From assembly GCA_900548745.1 (NCBI GenBank), contig URLQ01000017.1:1-30556 (forward strand): a stretch of 30,556 nt of DNA. Direction: 5' to 3'. Of this stretch, positions 1-7,232 are shown piece after piece (position 1 is the stretch's first letter; each line of letters opens with the position of its first letter). The DNA is from an uncultured Prevotella sp. (GTDB lineage: Bacteria > Bacteroidota > Bacteroidia > Bacteroidales > Bacteroidaceae). Under the pieces are notes generated by a model. That model made no database searches. It worked only from the letters and a program-made list of their open reading frames with translations, and was not told the DNA's origin. Position numbers and translations under genes: made by a program.

Positions 1-2
1 TA

Positions 3-110
3 CGGACTTTCTATCGGAAAGTTACCGAATTTCTAAATGATGACAAAATCACGTGCTTACATAGGCTTGGCGTGATTGTCATAATCGAACTATACAGGCG
101 AGCTGAATAA
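3..110 (+). CDS. possible C-terminal end of a gene cut by the window edge
   Basis: The third plus-strand frame is open from the window edge to a TAA at 108-110, giving 35 residues with a plausible composition (basic and hydrophobic, ending LYRRAE). It has no recognisable domain. The same frame stays open again from 111 to a TAG at 255-257, so the fragment may be part of a decayed gene rather than a true C terminus. The stretch is too short to identify. Confidence 0.25.
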   Translation, partial: RTFYRKVTEFLNDDKITCLHRLGVIVIIELYRRAE

Positions 111-115
111 ACCGT

Positions 116-148
116 TTATTTATGCAATCAAATTGGTTATTTATGCAA
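116..148. repeat. two direct copies of TTATTTATGCAA, 21 bp apart
   Basis: The 12-mer TTATTTATGCAA occurs at 116-127 and again at 137-148. The 21-bp offset places both copies on the same face of the helix (two turns), as expected for a pair of protein-binding sites, but two copies in AT-rich DNA could also be chance. Apart from this, 111-316 holds only a small inverted repeat (265-271 with 278-284) and no gene I can support. Confidence 0.35.
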
Positions 149-316
149 AAATCTGACAGGTGGGGTATACATATATTTTTTGCCATACGCAAGAGGATAT
201 GACTCTGTTTTAGATGATTTTCAAGAAAAGTCTTACAGAGGAATAAGACAGAATTAGACCATTCTAACTATCGATGAATAGTTACTACAAATTTTTATAT
301 AGTTAAAGTATATTAT

Positions 317-351
317 TTTGTTTAAATTCTGCAGAATATTATGTACTTTTG
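317..351 (+). promoter_or_regulatory. predicted Bacteroidota-type promoter for the small-ORF cluster
   Basis: TACTTTTG at 344-351 matches the TAnnTTTG -7 element. A TTTG at 317-320 could be the -33 element, although the 23-nt spacing is slightly long. Transcription would start near 357, about 45 nt before the first small ORF. No Shine-Dalgarno is visible; the start codon at 401 follows an A-rich run. Confidence 0.55.
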
Positions 352-400
352 TTTTCACCAAAGTAATAATTAGGGGTTATCCCTATTTTAAATAAAAAAA

Positions 401-601
401 ATGGATTGGAATAATTTGGTTAATTGGTACGAGAAAGCTCTGCGAGGTAAGTATGCTGCCTGTATGGGAGATACACTTTTAAACAAAATGTGTACTGAAT
501 TGGCTAAAGAATTTCCTTCTATTGATGAAGTTCCAGAAATTATCCGAAATAGACATTATGAGAAAATTAACAATCCAGAATGGAAAGATAGCAGTTTGTA
601 A
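401..601 (+). CDS. small unrecognised protein (66 aa)
   Basis: I do not recognise this protein. It starts at an ATG preceded by eight A's and lies about 50 nt downstream of a good -7 element, which supports it being translated. It is 66 residues, soluble and mildly acidic, with no signal peptide or membrane segment. Aromatic residues cluster near the start (MDWNNLVNWYEKAL). Its last 44 bases overlap the next ORF in another frame, so the two may be translationally coupled. The region is visibly more AT-rich than the housekeeping genes from 1954 on, which suggests an acquired or accessory segment. An alternative is that it is a remnant of a longer protein. Confidence 0.5.
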   Translation: MDWNNLVNWYEKALRGKYAACMGDTLLNKMCTELAKEFPSIDEVPEIIRNRHYEKINNPEWKDSSL

Positions 602-983
602 TATAAGGAAGATTGTATTACTACTACTCATTCTACTTGCACCTATGTTTGCTTCTGCCCAGACTAAGCAATACTACTTGTACAATATAGTGACCTTTGA
701 AGGTGATTTCGATAAGGAAGGAGTAAAGGTAAAAGTGGATGATGGTAAAACAGTAGAGAAGCTAAAAGATGGCAAGGGTAATAGAATCAAGTTCAACACC
801 CCTGCTGCAGCCCTTATGTATTTTCTTTCAGAAGGTTGGGATATGTATCTTACCGGCGGTACATCTTCTGGCAGTAGTTATTGTGGCACAGGTATCAGTT
901 ATACTACAACCTACTGGATACTTAGAAAGCCTTGCACTAAGGAGGAATTTGATAAAACAGTAGAAGAAGGTATTAAGAAATAG
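558..983 (+). CDS. secreted or periplasmic protein of unknown function (141 aa)
   Basis: The family is not recognised. Starting at the ATG at 558, the N terminus has a positively charged stretch, a strong hydrophobic core (IVLLLLILLAPMFASA, residues 19-34) and a signal peptidase I site after ASA (residue 34), so the mature protein should begin QTKQYYLY and be exported. The earlier in-frame ATG at 522 would give an implausibly long n-region. The mature part is about 107 residues, rich in Gly, Ser and Tyr, with two cysteines (in SSYCGTG and RKPCTKEE) that could form a disulfide in the periplasm. The next gene begins 8 nt downstream, so the three small ORFs probably form one transcript. Confidence 0.6.
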   Translation: MRKLTIQNGKIAVCNIRKIVLLLLILLAPMFASAQTKQYYLYNIVTFEGDFDKEGVKVKVDDGKTVEKLKDGKGNRIKFNTPAAALMYFLSEGWDMYLTGGTSSGSSYCGTGISYTTTYWILRKPCTKEEFDKTVEEGIKK

Positions 984-991
984 TTTTGATT

Positions 992-1387
992 ATGACTTTA
1001 GAAATAAGCAAAAAAAATATAATTATTGCTGTCATTATAATAATTGTCGTGGCTGCGTTGATTGGTCTATATTACCTTGTCTACAACAAAGGCTATAAGT
1101 GTGGTTATGACAAAGGCAAAGTAGAAACTACTGCTAAGTACGAAAGTCCAAAAGGGAATGGTACAAATTTCTATTCAGAAGAAATCATAGGTGGAGGAAA
1201 TGTTTTTAATAAGTATATGATTTACCACTCTATACCAGATTGCAAAGCCATAAAAGATGGTGTAATGGAAAATAGAGCCTACACTGATTCTACCTTTAGA
1301 ATGAGCCATTCAAAGTTTTGTCCTAAGTGTATGGATGAAAAACTTATTGAGAAGTGCCAAGCCTTCTTAGAAGAAGAATTTAATTAA
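992..1387 (+). CDS. single-pass membrane protein with a C-terminal Cys pair (131 aa)
   Basis: The family is not recognised. The ATG at 992 is preferred over the TTG at 986. Residues 8-30 form one long isoleucine/valine-rich membrane helix, followed by a tyrosine/lysine-rich linker and a roughly 75-residue soluble domain. That domain contains one Cys in HSIPDCKAI and a CPKC pair near the end. Together with nearby His residues these could bind a metal, or form disulfides if the domain lies in the periplasm. The gene sits 8 nt after the secreted-protein ORF and 24 nt before the decayed exonuclease, so it was probably in an operon with both. A role linked to the neighbouring secreted protein is a guess from position only. 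Confidence 0.6.
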   Translation: MTLEISKKNIIIAVIIIIVVAALIGLYYLVYNKGYKCGYDKGKVETTAKYESPKGNGTNFYSEEIIGGGNVFNKYMIYHSIPDCKAIKDGVMENRAYTDSTFRMSHSKFCPKCMDEKLIEKCQAFLEEEFN

Positions 1388-1411
1388 ACAATCAACTAAA
1401 CCAAAACAATT

Positions 1412-1760
1412 ATGGTAGACTTTGTTGCACTTGACACTGAAACTCCATATCCGTGAAAAAATAGAATTTGTCTAATAGGTATAACGGAAGTTATAGATAG
1501 CAAGGTACAACATTCAAAATGTTGGTAGGTAAAACCTAAAAGAAACATCTATGATGGCTATAATACTGCCATTCACGGTATCACAACAGAAGACACAAAA
1601 AAAATAGCCCTTTATTTCCAGAAGTATGGAAAGAAATAAAACCATTCTTAGGAAATAAGACAGTTGTGGTACACAACAAATCTTTTGATATGTATGCCAT
1701 GGTTTGCTTGATTGGTATGATTACACCTAATTCTTTTATAGATGATACCCATAGACCTGA
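1412..1760 (+). pseudogene. decayed DEDDh-type 3'-5' exonuclease (DnaQ-like)
   Basis: Read across frames this stretch gives MVDFVALDTE (the exonuclease I motif, D-x-E), then a TGA at 1454-1456. It continues in frame with RICLIGITEVIDSK and a TAG after about 20 more residues, then YDGYNTAIHGIT, typical of the region following motif I in DnaQ-like enzymes. A shift at the A8 run near 1596-1603 is needed to continue as SPLFPEVWKEIKPFLGNKTV, then VVHNKSFDMY, the motif II N-x-x-F-D. A further shift after about 1710 is needed to reach DDTHR. Two in-frame stops and at least two frameshifts mean it cannot make an active enzyme. The motif III His-Asp region is missing. It follows the small-ORF cluster by 24 nt, so it was probably the last gene of that operon. 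Confidence 0.75.
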
Positions 1761-1772
1761 CTTTTTTAACAC

Positions 1773-1815
1773 AATCCCCATCTACTTTTAAATTAGATAG
1801 ATGGGGATTCTTTAT
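1773..1815 (+). terminator. strong hairpin terminator
   Basis: AATCCCCATCTA (1773-1784) pairs perfectly with TAGATGGGGATT (1798-1809), leaving a 13-nt loop and followed by CTTTATTATA. It would end transcription of the small-ORF and exonuclease cluster before the peptidase gene. Confidence 0.75.
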
Positions 1816-1901
1816 TATAAGTTCTCTTGTGTTAGCCTACTATTTCCAATATCCACCCGAAAAAAGTAAGCGGCATGCATATTAAATGTGTTAAATGCAA
1901 C

Positions 1902-1930
1902 TTGATATTTAAAAGAAAACACTAACTTTG
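1902..1930 (+). promoter_or_regulatory. predicted promoter of the M3 peptidase gene
   Basis: TAACTTTG at 1923-1930 matches the -7 box and TTG at 1902-1904 lies 18 nt upstream as a -33 candidate. The ATG follows 23 nt after the box, giving a short leader. Upstream, 1816-1900 holds nothing I recognise. Confidence 0.65.
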
Positions 1931-1953
1931 CAAATAAAAATAATAAAGTTAGT

Positions 1954-4041
1954 ATGGAAGAAAAAACAACAGACAAGAATATAAGAAAGAACCCATTCTT
2001 CGAACCTTATACCACACCACATGAAACCGTACCCTTCGACAAAATAAAAATCGAAGACTACGAAGAGGCTTTCATGGAGGGTATAAGAAGAGATGACGAG
2101 CAAATAGAAAAGACTATCTCCAATACGGACGAGCCGACTTTCGACAACACTATCATTAATGTGGATGACGACAAAGACGGATACTACGACTTGCTGTCAA
2201 GAGTGTCTACCGTATTCTTCAATCTGCTAAGCGCAGAAACGAACGACGAGATGGATGCTCTGGCACAGAAACTTCAACCGATTCTTACGAAACACGCCAA
2301 TGACGTAAGACTGAACAAGAAACTGTTTGAAAGAATAAAATATGTCTATGAACACCACCGGGAACTGACACCTGAAGAACAGATGCTCCTTGAGAACTGC
2401 TATGACGGATTCGTCAGAAGCGGTGCGCTGCTCGACGATGAAGGAAAGGAGAAGCTGCGCAAGCTTACTGAAGAAGCAAGCATGCTGTCACTGCAGTTTT
2501 CACAGAATCTGCTCAAGGAGAACAAAGCATACACCATAAACATAACCAACGAGGAAGAGCTCGACGGACTGCCCGACACGGCAAAAGAGGCTGCCGCACT
2601 GGCAGCAAAGGAACATGGGAAAGAAGGATGGGTGTTTACACTCGACTACCCAAGCTACAGCCCTTTCATGACATATTCCACACAGCGCGAACTCAGAAAG
2701 AAGCTGTATATGATGCGCAACACAATATGCACACACAGCAACGACGAAAACAACATCAACATCTGCAGACGTATAGTAAACCTGAGAAGGGAGATAGCCC
2801 AGCTCTTAGGTTTCAACACCTATGCCGACTACGTATTGAAGAACCGCATGGCAAGCAATGAGGCCAACGTATACAAATTGCTGAACGACCTCATCTCCGC
2901 CTACATGCCTACAGCAAAAGCTGAAGTGCAGGACATAGAAAAGAAGGCAAAGGAAATGGAAGGGAACGACTTCATAATGGAACCTTGGGACTTCAGCTAC
3001 TACTCCCACAAGCTGCAGCTCGAAAGATTCAACCTTGACGCAGAGATGCTCCGCCCGTATTTCGAACTGGGCAAAGTGATAGAAGGCGTGTTCGGACTTG
3101 CAAACAAGCTGTACGGCATTACATTCAAGGAGAACAAAGACATTCCTGTCTACCACGGCGACGTAAAGGCTTATGAGGTTTTTGACAAGGACGGTTCATA
3201 CCTTGCCGTATTCTATGCCGACTTCCATCCGCGCAAAGGCAAGCAAGGCGGAGCATGGATGACGGAATATCAGGGACAATGGATAGATAAGAAGGGAGAG
3301 AACGTAAGACCACACGTCAGCGTAGTGATGAACCTTACGAAACCGACTGCCGAAAAGCCTGCATTACTGACATTAGGGGAAGTGGAAACATTCCTGCATG
3401 AGTTCGGACACTCGCTGCACGGAATGTTTGCAAATACAAGATTCGAGAGTCTGTCGGGCACAAACGTTTGGTGGGATTTCGTGGAGTTGCCGTCGCAGTT
3501 TATGGAAAACTATGCCGTGGAAAAGGATTTCCTCAGGACCTTCGCCTTCCATTACAAGACGGGGGAACCACTGCCAGACGAACTGATAGACAGAATAGCG
3601 AAGAGCAGAAACTTCATGGTGGCGTACGGATGTATGAGGCAGGTAAGCTTCGGACTTCTCGACATGGCTTACTACACACAGAGCAAACCGTTTACTGACG
3701 ACATCATACCTTTCGAAAAGAAAGCCTGGGAAAAGGCTATGGTTCTGCCTCAGCTTCCTGACACCTGCATGACAGTACAGTTCAGTCATATAATGGCTGG
3801 AGGATATGCTGCCGGATACTACAGCTACAAATGGGCTGAAGTGCTGGATGCCGACGCGTTCAGCGTATTCAAGAAAAACGGCATCTTCGACAAGAAGACT
3901 GCCCAGAGCTTCCGTGACAACATCCTGTCAAAAGGCGGAACAGAGCACCCGATGACTCTCTACAAGAGATTCAGAGGAGGAGAACCTACAATAGATGCCT
4001 TGCTTGAAAGAAACGGAATAAAGAAAAAACAAGACTGCTAA
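1954..4041 (+). CDS. dcp: M3-family zinc peptidase, peptidyl-dipeptidase Dcp type
   Basis: This is a zinc metallopeptidase of the thimet oligopeptidase/Dcp family, which cuts dipeptides from the C terminus of short peptides and recycles peptide fragments. The zinc motif is HEFGH at residues 482-486, inside the family-specific FLHEFGHSLHGMF. It is followed by FVELPSQFMENY, which carries the third ligand. At 695 aa it matches full-length Dcp (about 680-700). No signal peptide is visible (it starts MEEKTTDKNIRK), so it is probably cytoplasmic, although Dcp relatives in this phylum are sometimes exported. The long N-terminal helical part is typical of the channel that limits substrate size. It has its own promoter and is followed after 48 nt by the deaminase gene, so the two may be cotranscribed. 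Confidence 0.93.
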   Translation: MEEKTTDKNIRKNPFFEPYTTPHETVPFDKIKIEDYEEAFMEGIRRDDEQIEKTISNTDEPTFDNTIINVDDDKDGYYDLLSRVSTVFFNLLSAETNDEMDALAQKLQPILTKHANDVRLNKKLFERIKYVYEHHRELTPEEQMLLENCYDGFVRSGALLDDEGKEKLRKLTEEASMLSLQFSQNLLKENKAYTINITNEEELDGLPDTAKEAAALAAKEHGKEGWVFTLDYPSYSPFMTYSTQRELRKKLYMMRNTICTHSNDENNINICRRIVNLRREIAQLLGFNTYADYVLKNRMASNEANVYKLLNDLISAYMPTAKAEVQDIEKKAKEMEGNDFIMEPWDFSYYSHKLQLERFNLDAEMLRPYFELGKVIEGVFGLANKLYGITFKENKDIPVYHGDVKAYEVFDKDGSYLAVFYADFHPRKGKQGGAWMTEYQGQWIDKKGENVRPHVSVVMNLTKPTAEKPALLTLGEVETFLHEFGHSLHGMFANTRFESLSGTNVWWDFVELPSQFMENYAVEKDFLRTFAFHYKTGEPLPDELIDRIAKSRNFMVAYGCMRQVSFGLLDMAYYTQSKPFTDDIIPFEKKAWEKAMVLPQLPDTCMTVQFSHIMAGGYAAGYYSYKWAEVLDADAFSVFKKNGIFDKKTAQSFRDNILSKGGTEHPMTLYKRFRGGEPTIDALLERNGIKKKQDC

Positions 4042-4089
4042 GACGTGGTCATATATCATCAACCGGTATCATCTTAAATACAACAGACA

Positions 4090-4533
4090 ATGGACAAGAA
4101 CGAGAAACAATTCAAACTTGACTTGCGGTATCTGCGCATGGCACGAATATGGTCGGAAAACAGCTATTGCAAAAGACGACAGGTGGGCTGCCTTGTGGTC
4201 AAAGACAAAATGATTATAAGCGACGGATACAACGGCACGCCAAGCGGGTTTGAGAATATATGCGAAGACGAAAACAACGTCACACACCCTTACGTTCTTC
4301 ATGCTGAGGCTAACGCCATAACGAAGCTTGCCAGAAGTTCCAACAACAGCGATGGCGCTACGCTTTACGTTACTGATGCTCCATGCATAGAATGCTCCAA
4401 GCTTATAATACAAGCAGGGATAAAGAGGGTGGTCTATGCAAAAGAATATCGGCTTACAGACGGACTTGACCTACTTGCAAAAGCAAAAATAGAAGTTATA
4501 CATATTAACCCAGATGAATATGAAAACAAATAA
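4090..4533 (+). CDS. deoxycytidylate (dCMP) deaminase family protein
   Basis: This zinc-dependent deaminase most likely converts dCMP to dUMP, feeding dTMP synthesis. The cytidine/deoxycytidylate fold is shown by HAEANAI (zinc ligand H71, proton-shuttle E73) and PCIEC (zinc ligands C99 and C102). The N-terminal RMARIWSENSYCKRRQVGC and the GYNGTP segment are typical of the dCMP/ComEB branch rather than tRNA adenosine deaminases. The length of 147 aa is normal. Its last 20 bases overlap the start of the S41 protease gene, so the two are probably translationally coupled. ComEB-like proteins carry the same domain, and the substrate is inferred from family resemblance only. Confidence 0.9.
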   Translation: MDKNEKQFKLDLRYLRMARIWSENSYCKRRQVGCLVVKDKMIISDGYNGTPSGFENICEDENNVTHPYVLHAEANAITKLARSSNNSDGATLYVTDAPCIECSKLIIQAGIKRVVYAKEYRLTDGLDLLAKAKIEVIHINPDEYENK

Positions 4534-6169
4534 ATCATATCGGTTCACGCCTCTGCTGATGGCTATAAGCGTCATTGTCGGAGTCGTCATCGGCACGTTC
4601 TATGCAAACCATTTCTCCGGCAACCGCCTGAACATCATCAATTCAGGAAGCAACCGGCTGAACAACCTGTTGCATATCATCGATGACCAGTATGTTGATG
4701 AAGTAAACATCGACTCCCTTGTAGACATGGCGATTCCACAAATCCTGTCTGACCTGGACCCACACTCTGTATATATTAGCGCCGCCGACGTACAGAAGAC
4801 GCAGGATGACCTGAAGGGGTCTTTCTCCGGCATCGGTGTGGAATTCATCATCAGACAAGACACTATCCATGTGCAGAACGTAATAAAAAACGGTCCTGCA
4901 CAACAAGCCGGCATACTTGCCGGAGACAAAATCGTGAGCGTTGACGACAAACCGTTTGTAGGAAAGATTGTCACCAACGAGGAGGCTATGCGAAGACTGA
5001 AAGGTGCTAAAGGAACGAAAGTTAAAGTGGGAGTGAAAAGATACGGCTCAAACGCTGTGAAATATTTTACTATCACCCGTGCTGACATTCCACAGAAGAG
5101 CATCACTGCGGTATATATGCTTGACGACAATACCGGATACATAAAGATAAAGAACTTTGGAGAAAACACTTATCCGGAACTGCTTGTCGCATTGGCACAG
5201 CTGTCGCAGGAAGGATTCGGCAACCTTGTCATCGACCTTAGAGACAACACTGGCGGATACTTGGAATCTGCGGTACAGATGATCAACGAATTCCTGCCAA
5301 AGAATAAACTCATCGTATATACACAGGGACGCAAGTCGCCGAGACAGGACTACAAGAGCGACGGAAGGGGAAGCTATCAGAAAATACCGCTCGTCGTTCT
5401 TATCAATGAGGCTTCTGCCTCCGCATCTGAAATCTTTGCTGGAGCAATACAGGACAACGACCGCGGAACAATCATCGGCAGACGTTCGTTCGGCAAGGGA
5501 CTTGTGCAAAAGCAAATGGAATTTCCTGACGGTAGTCTTATCAGACTTACAACAGCAAGATACTATACTCCATCTGGACGCTGCATACAGAAGCCATATA
5601 CGGCAGGCGACAATGTTGACTACGAAGAGGACTTGCTGGCAAGATACCAGCATGGAGAATTCTTCTCGCAAGACAGTATCAAGCATACCGGTCCGGCATA
5701 TCACACCGGTATTGGAAGAACGGTATATGGAGGTGGCGGTATAACACCTGACATCTTCGTTCCGGAAGATACTATCGGCATGACGTCATATCTCAAGGAA
5801 GCGACAATGAGCGGACTTATCCTGCAGTTTGCCTTCACCTATACTGACGACAACAGGGTTAAGCTCAACACATACAAAGAGATGATGGAGCTGGCTGACT
5901 ACCTGAAAAAGCAGAACTTGGTTGAACAGTTCGCAACCTTTGCCAACAAGAATGGTCTGCAACGCAGAAACCTGCTCATAAAGAAGTCGCACAGACTCCT
6001 GAACAGATATATCAACAGCCGGATTATATACAACATGCTCGACGACAACGCATGGACTCAGTATATAAATGAGGACGACAATGTTGTGAATGCAGCACTG
6101 AACGTGTTCAGAAACGGCTCTGCCTTCCCTAAAAAGCCTGAACAGAAACAAGCGGCAAAGAAGAAATAA
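4514..6169 (+). CDS. C-terminal processing peptidase, S41 family, membrane-anchored
   Basis: This is a CtpA/Prc-type serine protease acting in the periplasm, where the family trims or degrades proteins recognised by their C termini. Residues about 10-30 are a single N-terminal membrane anchor. A PDZ domain lies at about 85-175 (GSFSGIGVEF, then GPAQQAGILAGDKI). The S41 catalytic core follows: the middle serine of SASASE is S303 and the lysine of FGKGLVQ is K328. The 25-residue spacing equals that between the catalytic Ser and Lys of known family members. About 200 residues follow the core and end in a lysine-rich tail. The start at 4514 overlaps the deaminase gene; the in-frame ATG at 4520 is an alternative. 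A periplasmic protease coupled to a nucleotide enzyme probably reflects operon packing rather than shared function. Confidence 0.92.
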   Translation: MNMKTNKSYRFTPLLMAISVIVGVVIGTFYANHFSGNRLNIINSGSNRLNNLLHIIDDQYVDEVNIDSLVDMAIPQILSDLDPHSVYISAADVQKTQDDLKGSFSGIGVEFIIRQDTIHVQNVIKNGPAQQAGILAGDKIVSVDDKPFVGKIVTNEEAMRRLKGAKGTKVKVGVKRYGSNAVKYFTITRADIPQKSITAVYMLDDNTGYIKIKNFGENTYPELLVALAQLSQEGFGNLVIDLRDNTGGYLESAVQMINEFLPKNKLIVYTQGRKSPRQDYKSDGRGSYQKIPLVVLINEASASASEIFAGAIQDNDRGTIIGRRSFGKGLVQKQMEFPDGSLIRLTTARYYTPSGRCIQKPYTAGDNVDYEEDLLARYQHGEFFSQDSIKHTGPAYHTGIGRTVYGGGGITPDIFVPEDTIGMTSYLKEATMSGLILQFAFTYTDDNRVKLNTYKEMMELADYLKKQNLVEQFATFANKNGLQRRNLLIKKSHRLLNRYINSRIIYNMLDDNAWTQYINEDDNVVNAALNVFRNGSAFPKKPEQKQAAKKK

Positions 6170-6170
6170 A

Positions 6171-6270
6171 GTTGACGAGTTGACAAGTCTACTCGTCAGC
6201 TCGTTAACATATCTCCTTGTCTACTCGTAAACTCGTCAACTTATCAACTCGTCAACTTGTCAACTCGTAA
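6171..6270. repeat. 8-bp-period ACTYGTYA repeat with an inverted copy (potential hairpin)
   Basis: Seven contiguous 8-bp units (ACTCGTCA, ACTTGTCA and variants) run from 6215 to 6270. An opposite-strand copy lies at 6171-6188. GTTGACGAGTTGACAAGT there pairs with 6239-6256 at 17 of 18 positions, so the region can fold into a long stem. It fills the whole gap between the S41 protease and the cyclo-ligase gene, ending 9 nt before the latter's ATG. It is the same repeat family as the larger array at 14465-14608. Confidence 0.8.
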
Positions 6271-6279
6271 AACACTATC

Positions 6280-6816
6280 ATGATAAACAAAAAAGAATTG
6301 AGAAAAGAAGTAAGACTTCTGAAAAAACAGTATTCGGATGAACAGCTCAAGGAACTTTCGTACAGCACAATACGAAAGCTCCTTGAGCTTTCATACGTAA
6401 AAGAAGCAAAGACTATCGTCCTGTACTGTTCGCTGCCTGACGAAGTGTATACCCTTGATGCTATACACGCATTGAAGGATATGGGCAAGAAGATTCTTCT
6501 GCCTGCAGTAACAAGTGAAACGGAAATGGAACTCCGCGAATACAACAATGACAACGACCTCAGAATAGGGTATTTCAATATTCTGGAACCTTGCGGAAAA
6601 CCTTTCTTCAACTATGAAGAGATTGACGTTGCCATCATACCCGGAATGGGATTCGACAGGACTGGCAACAGATTAGGTCGCGGCAAAGGATATTACGACC
6701 GTTTCCTGAGCAAAGCGAAAGATGCAAGGAAAATAGGAATATGCTTTCCTTTCCAACTCTTCGAACATATTCCGACAGACATACACGACATCAAAATGGA
6801 TATGGTATTGTCATAA
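6280..6816 (+). CDS. fau: 5-formyltetrahydrofolate cyclo-ligase
   Basis: This enzyme uses ATP to convert 5-formyl-THF into 5,10-methenyl-THF, returning a storage or inhibitory folate to one-carbon metabolism in the cytoplasm. The signature is PGMGFDRTGNRLGRGKGYYD starting at residue 121, the nucleotide and folate-binding loop of the family. The N-terminal KKELRKEVRLLKKQYS is the usual basic helix. The length of 178 aa is normal. No Shine-Dalgarno is present; the ATG directly follows the 8-bp repeat, so the untranslated leader is made of repeat sequence. It converges on the DUF721 gene 33 nt downstream, with no clear terminator between them. Confidence 0.93.
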   Translation: MINKKELRKEVRLLKKQYSDEQLKELSYSTIRKLLELSYVKEAKTIVLYCSLPDEVYTLDAIHALKDMGKKILLPAVTSETEMELREYNNDNDLRIGYFNILEPCGKPFFNYEEIDVAIIPGMGFDRTGNRLGRGKGYYDRFLSKAKDARKIGICFPFQLFEHIPTDIHDIKMDMVLS

Positions 6817-6849
6817 GCAACAATTGTCCATACTGAACAGACATAAACA

Positions 6850-7140
6850 TCAATAGATCTTTATATCTGCAATAACCATTGAGCCGACGTAATTATTCAG
6901 CCGTCTGACTAATTGTGTCTTCATCATAGACAGGTCGGCACGGAGAGCCGGATTGCTGATTTTAACAAACAGCGTCTGGTTCTTTATGAATTTATCACTT
7001 GTATAAGCAGCAATACCCTTTCCGACCACTTCATCCCAGGCATTAACCAGACGATGCTGCAGCAAAGGTGTTTCAAGTCCATTCTGCCTTAAACAACGGT
7101 TCAAGACATCTGACAGGTTCTGTACATCACGTCTAAACAT
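6850..7140 (-). CDS. DUF721 / DciA-like protein
   Basis: This 96-aa protein matches the DUF721 family, which includes DciA, a loader of the replicative helicase DnaB in bacteria without DnaC. Visible family features are the start FRRDVQNLSDVLNRCLRQNGLE, a central VNAWDEVVGKGIAAYT and the C-terminal LFVKISNPALRADLSMMKTQLV. It lies directly downstream of recF on the same strand, an arrangement common in Bacteroidota and consistent with a replication or repair role. The gap to recF is filled by a 7-bp tandem repeat. Assignment to DUF721 is firm; helicase loading by this short version is inference. Confidence 0.85.
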   Translation of the reverse strand: MFRRDVQNLSDVLNRCLRQNGLETPLLQHRLVNAWDEVVGKGIAAYTSDKFIKNQTLFVKISNPALRADLSMMKTQLVRRLNNYVGSMVIADIKIY

Positions 7141-7145
7141 TATAG

Positions 7146-7194
7146 TGATTATTGATTAGTGATTAGTGATTAATTATTATTGATTAGTTATTAA
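7146..7194. repeat. 7-bp tandem repeat (TGATTAG type), 7 units
   Basis: Seven 7-bp units run without a break: TGATTAT, TGATTAG, TGATTAG, TGATTAA, TTATTAT, TGATTAG, TTATTAA. They sit between recF and the DUF721 gene, within what would be their shared transcript, six bases upstream of the DUF721 start codon. The unit differs in length and sequence from the 8-bp family elsewhere in the window. Confidence 0.8.
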
Positions 7195-7232
7195 TTCCTC
7201 CTATAACACCACCGGCTTCAACAGGATAAATC

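Noticed and set aside
265..284. Terminator at the left edge
   Set aside because: A 7-bp AT-only stem with no clean T-run is too weak to call.
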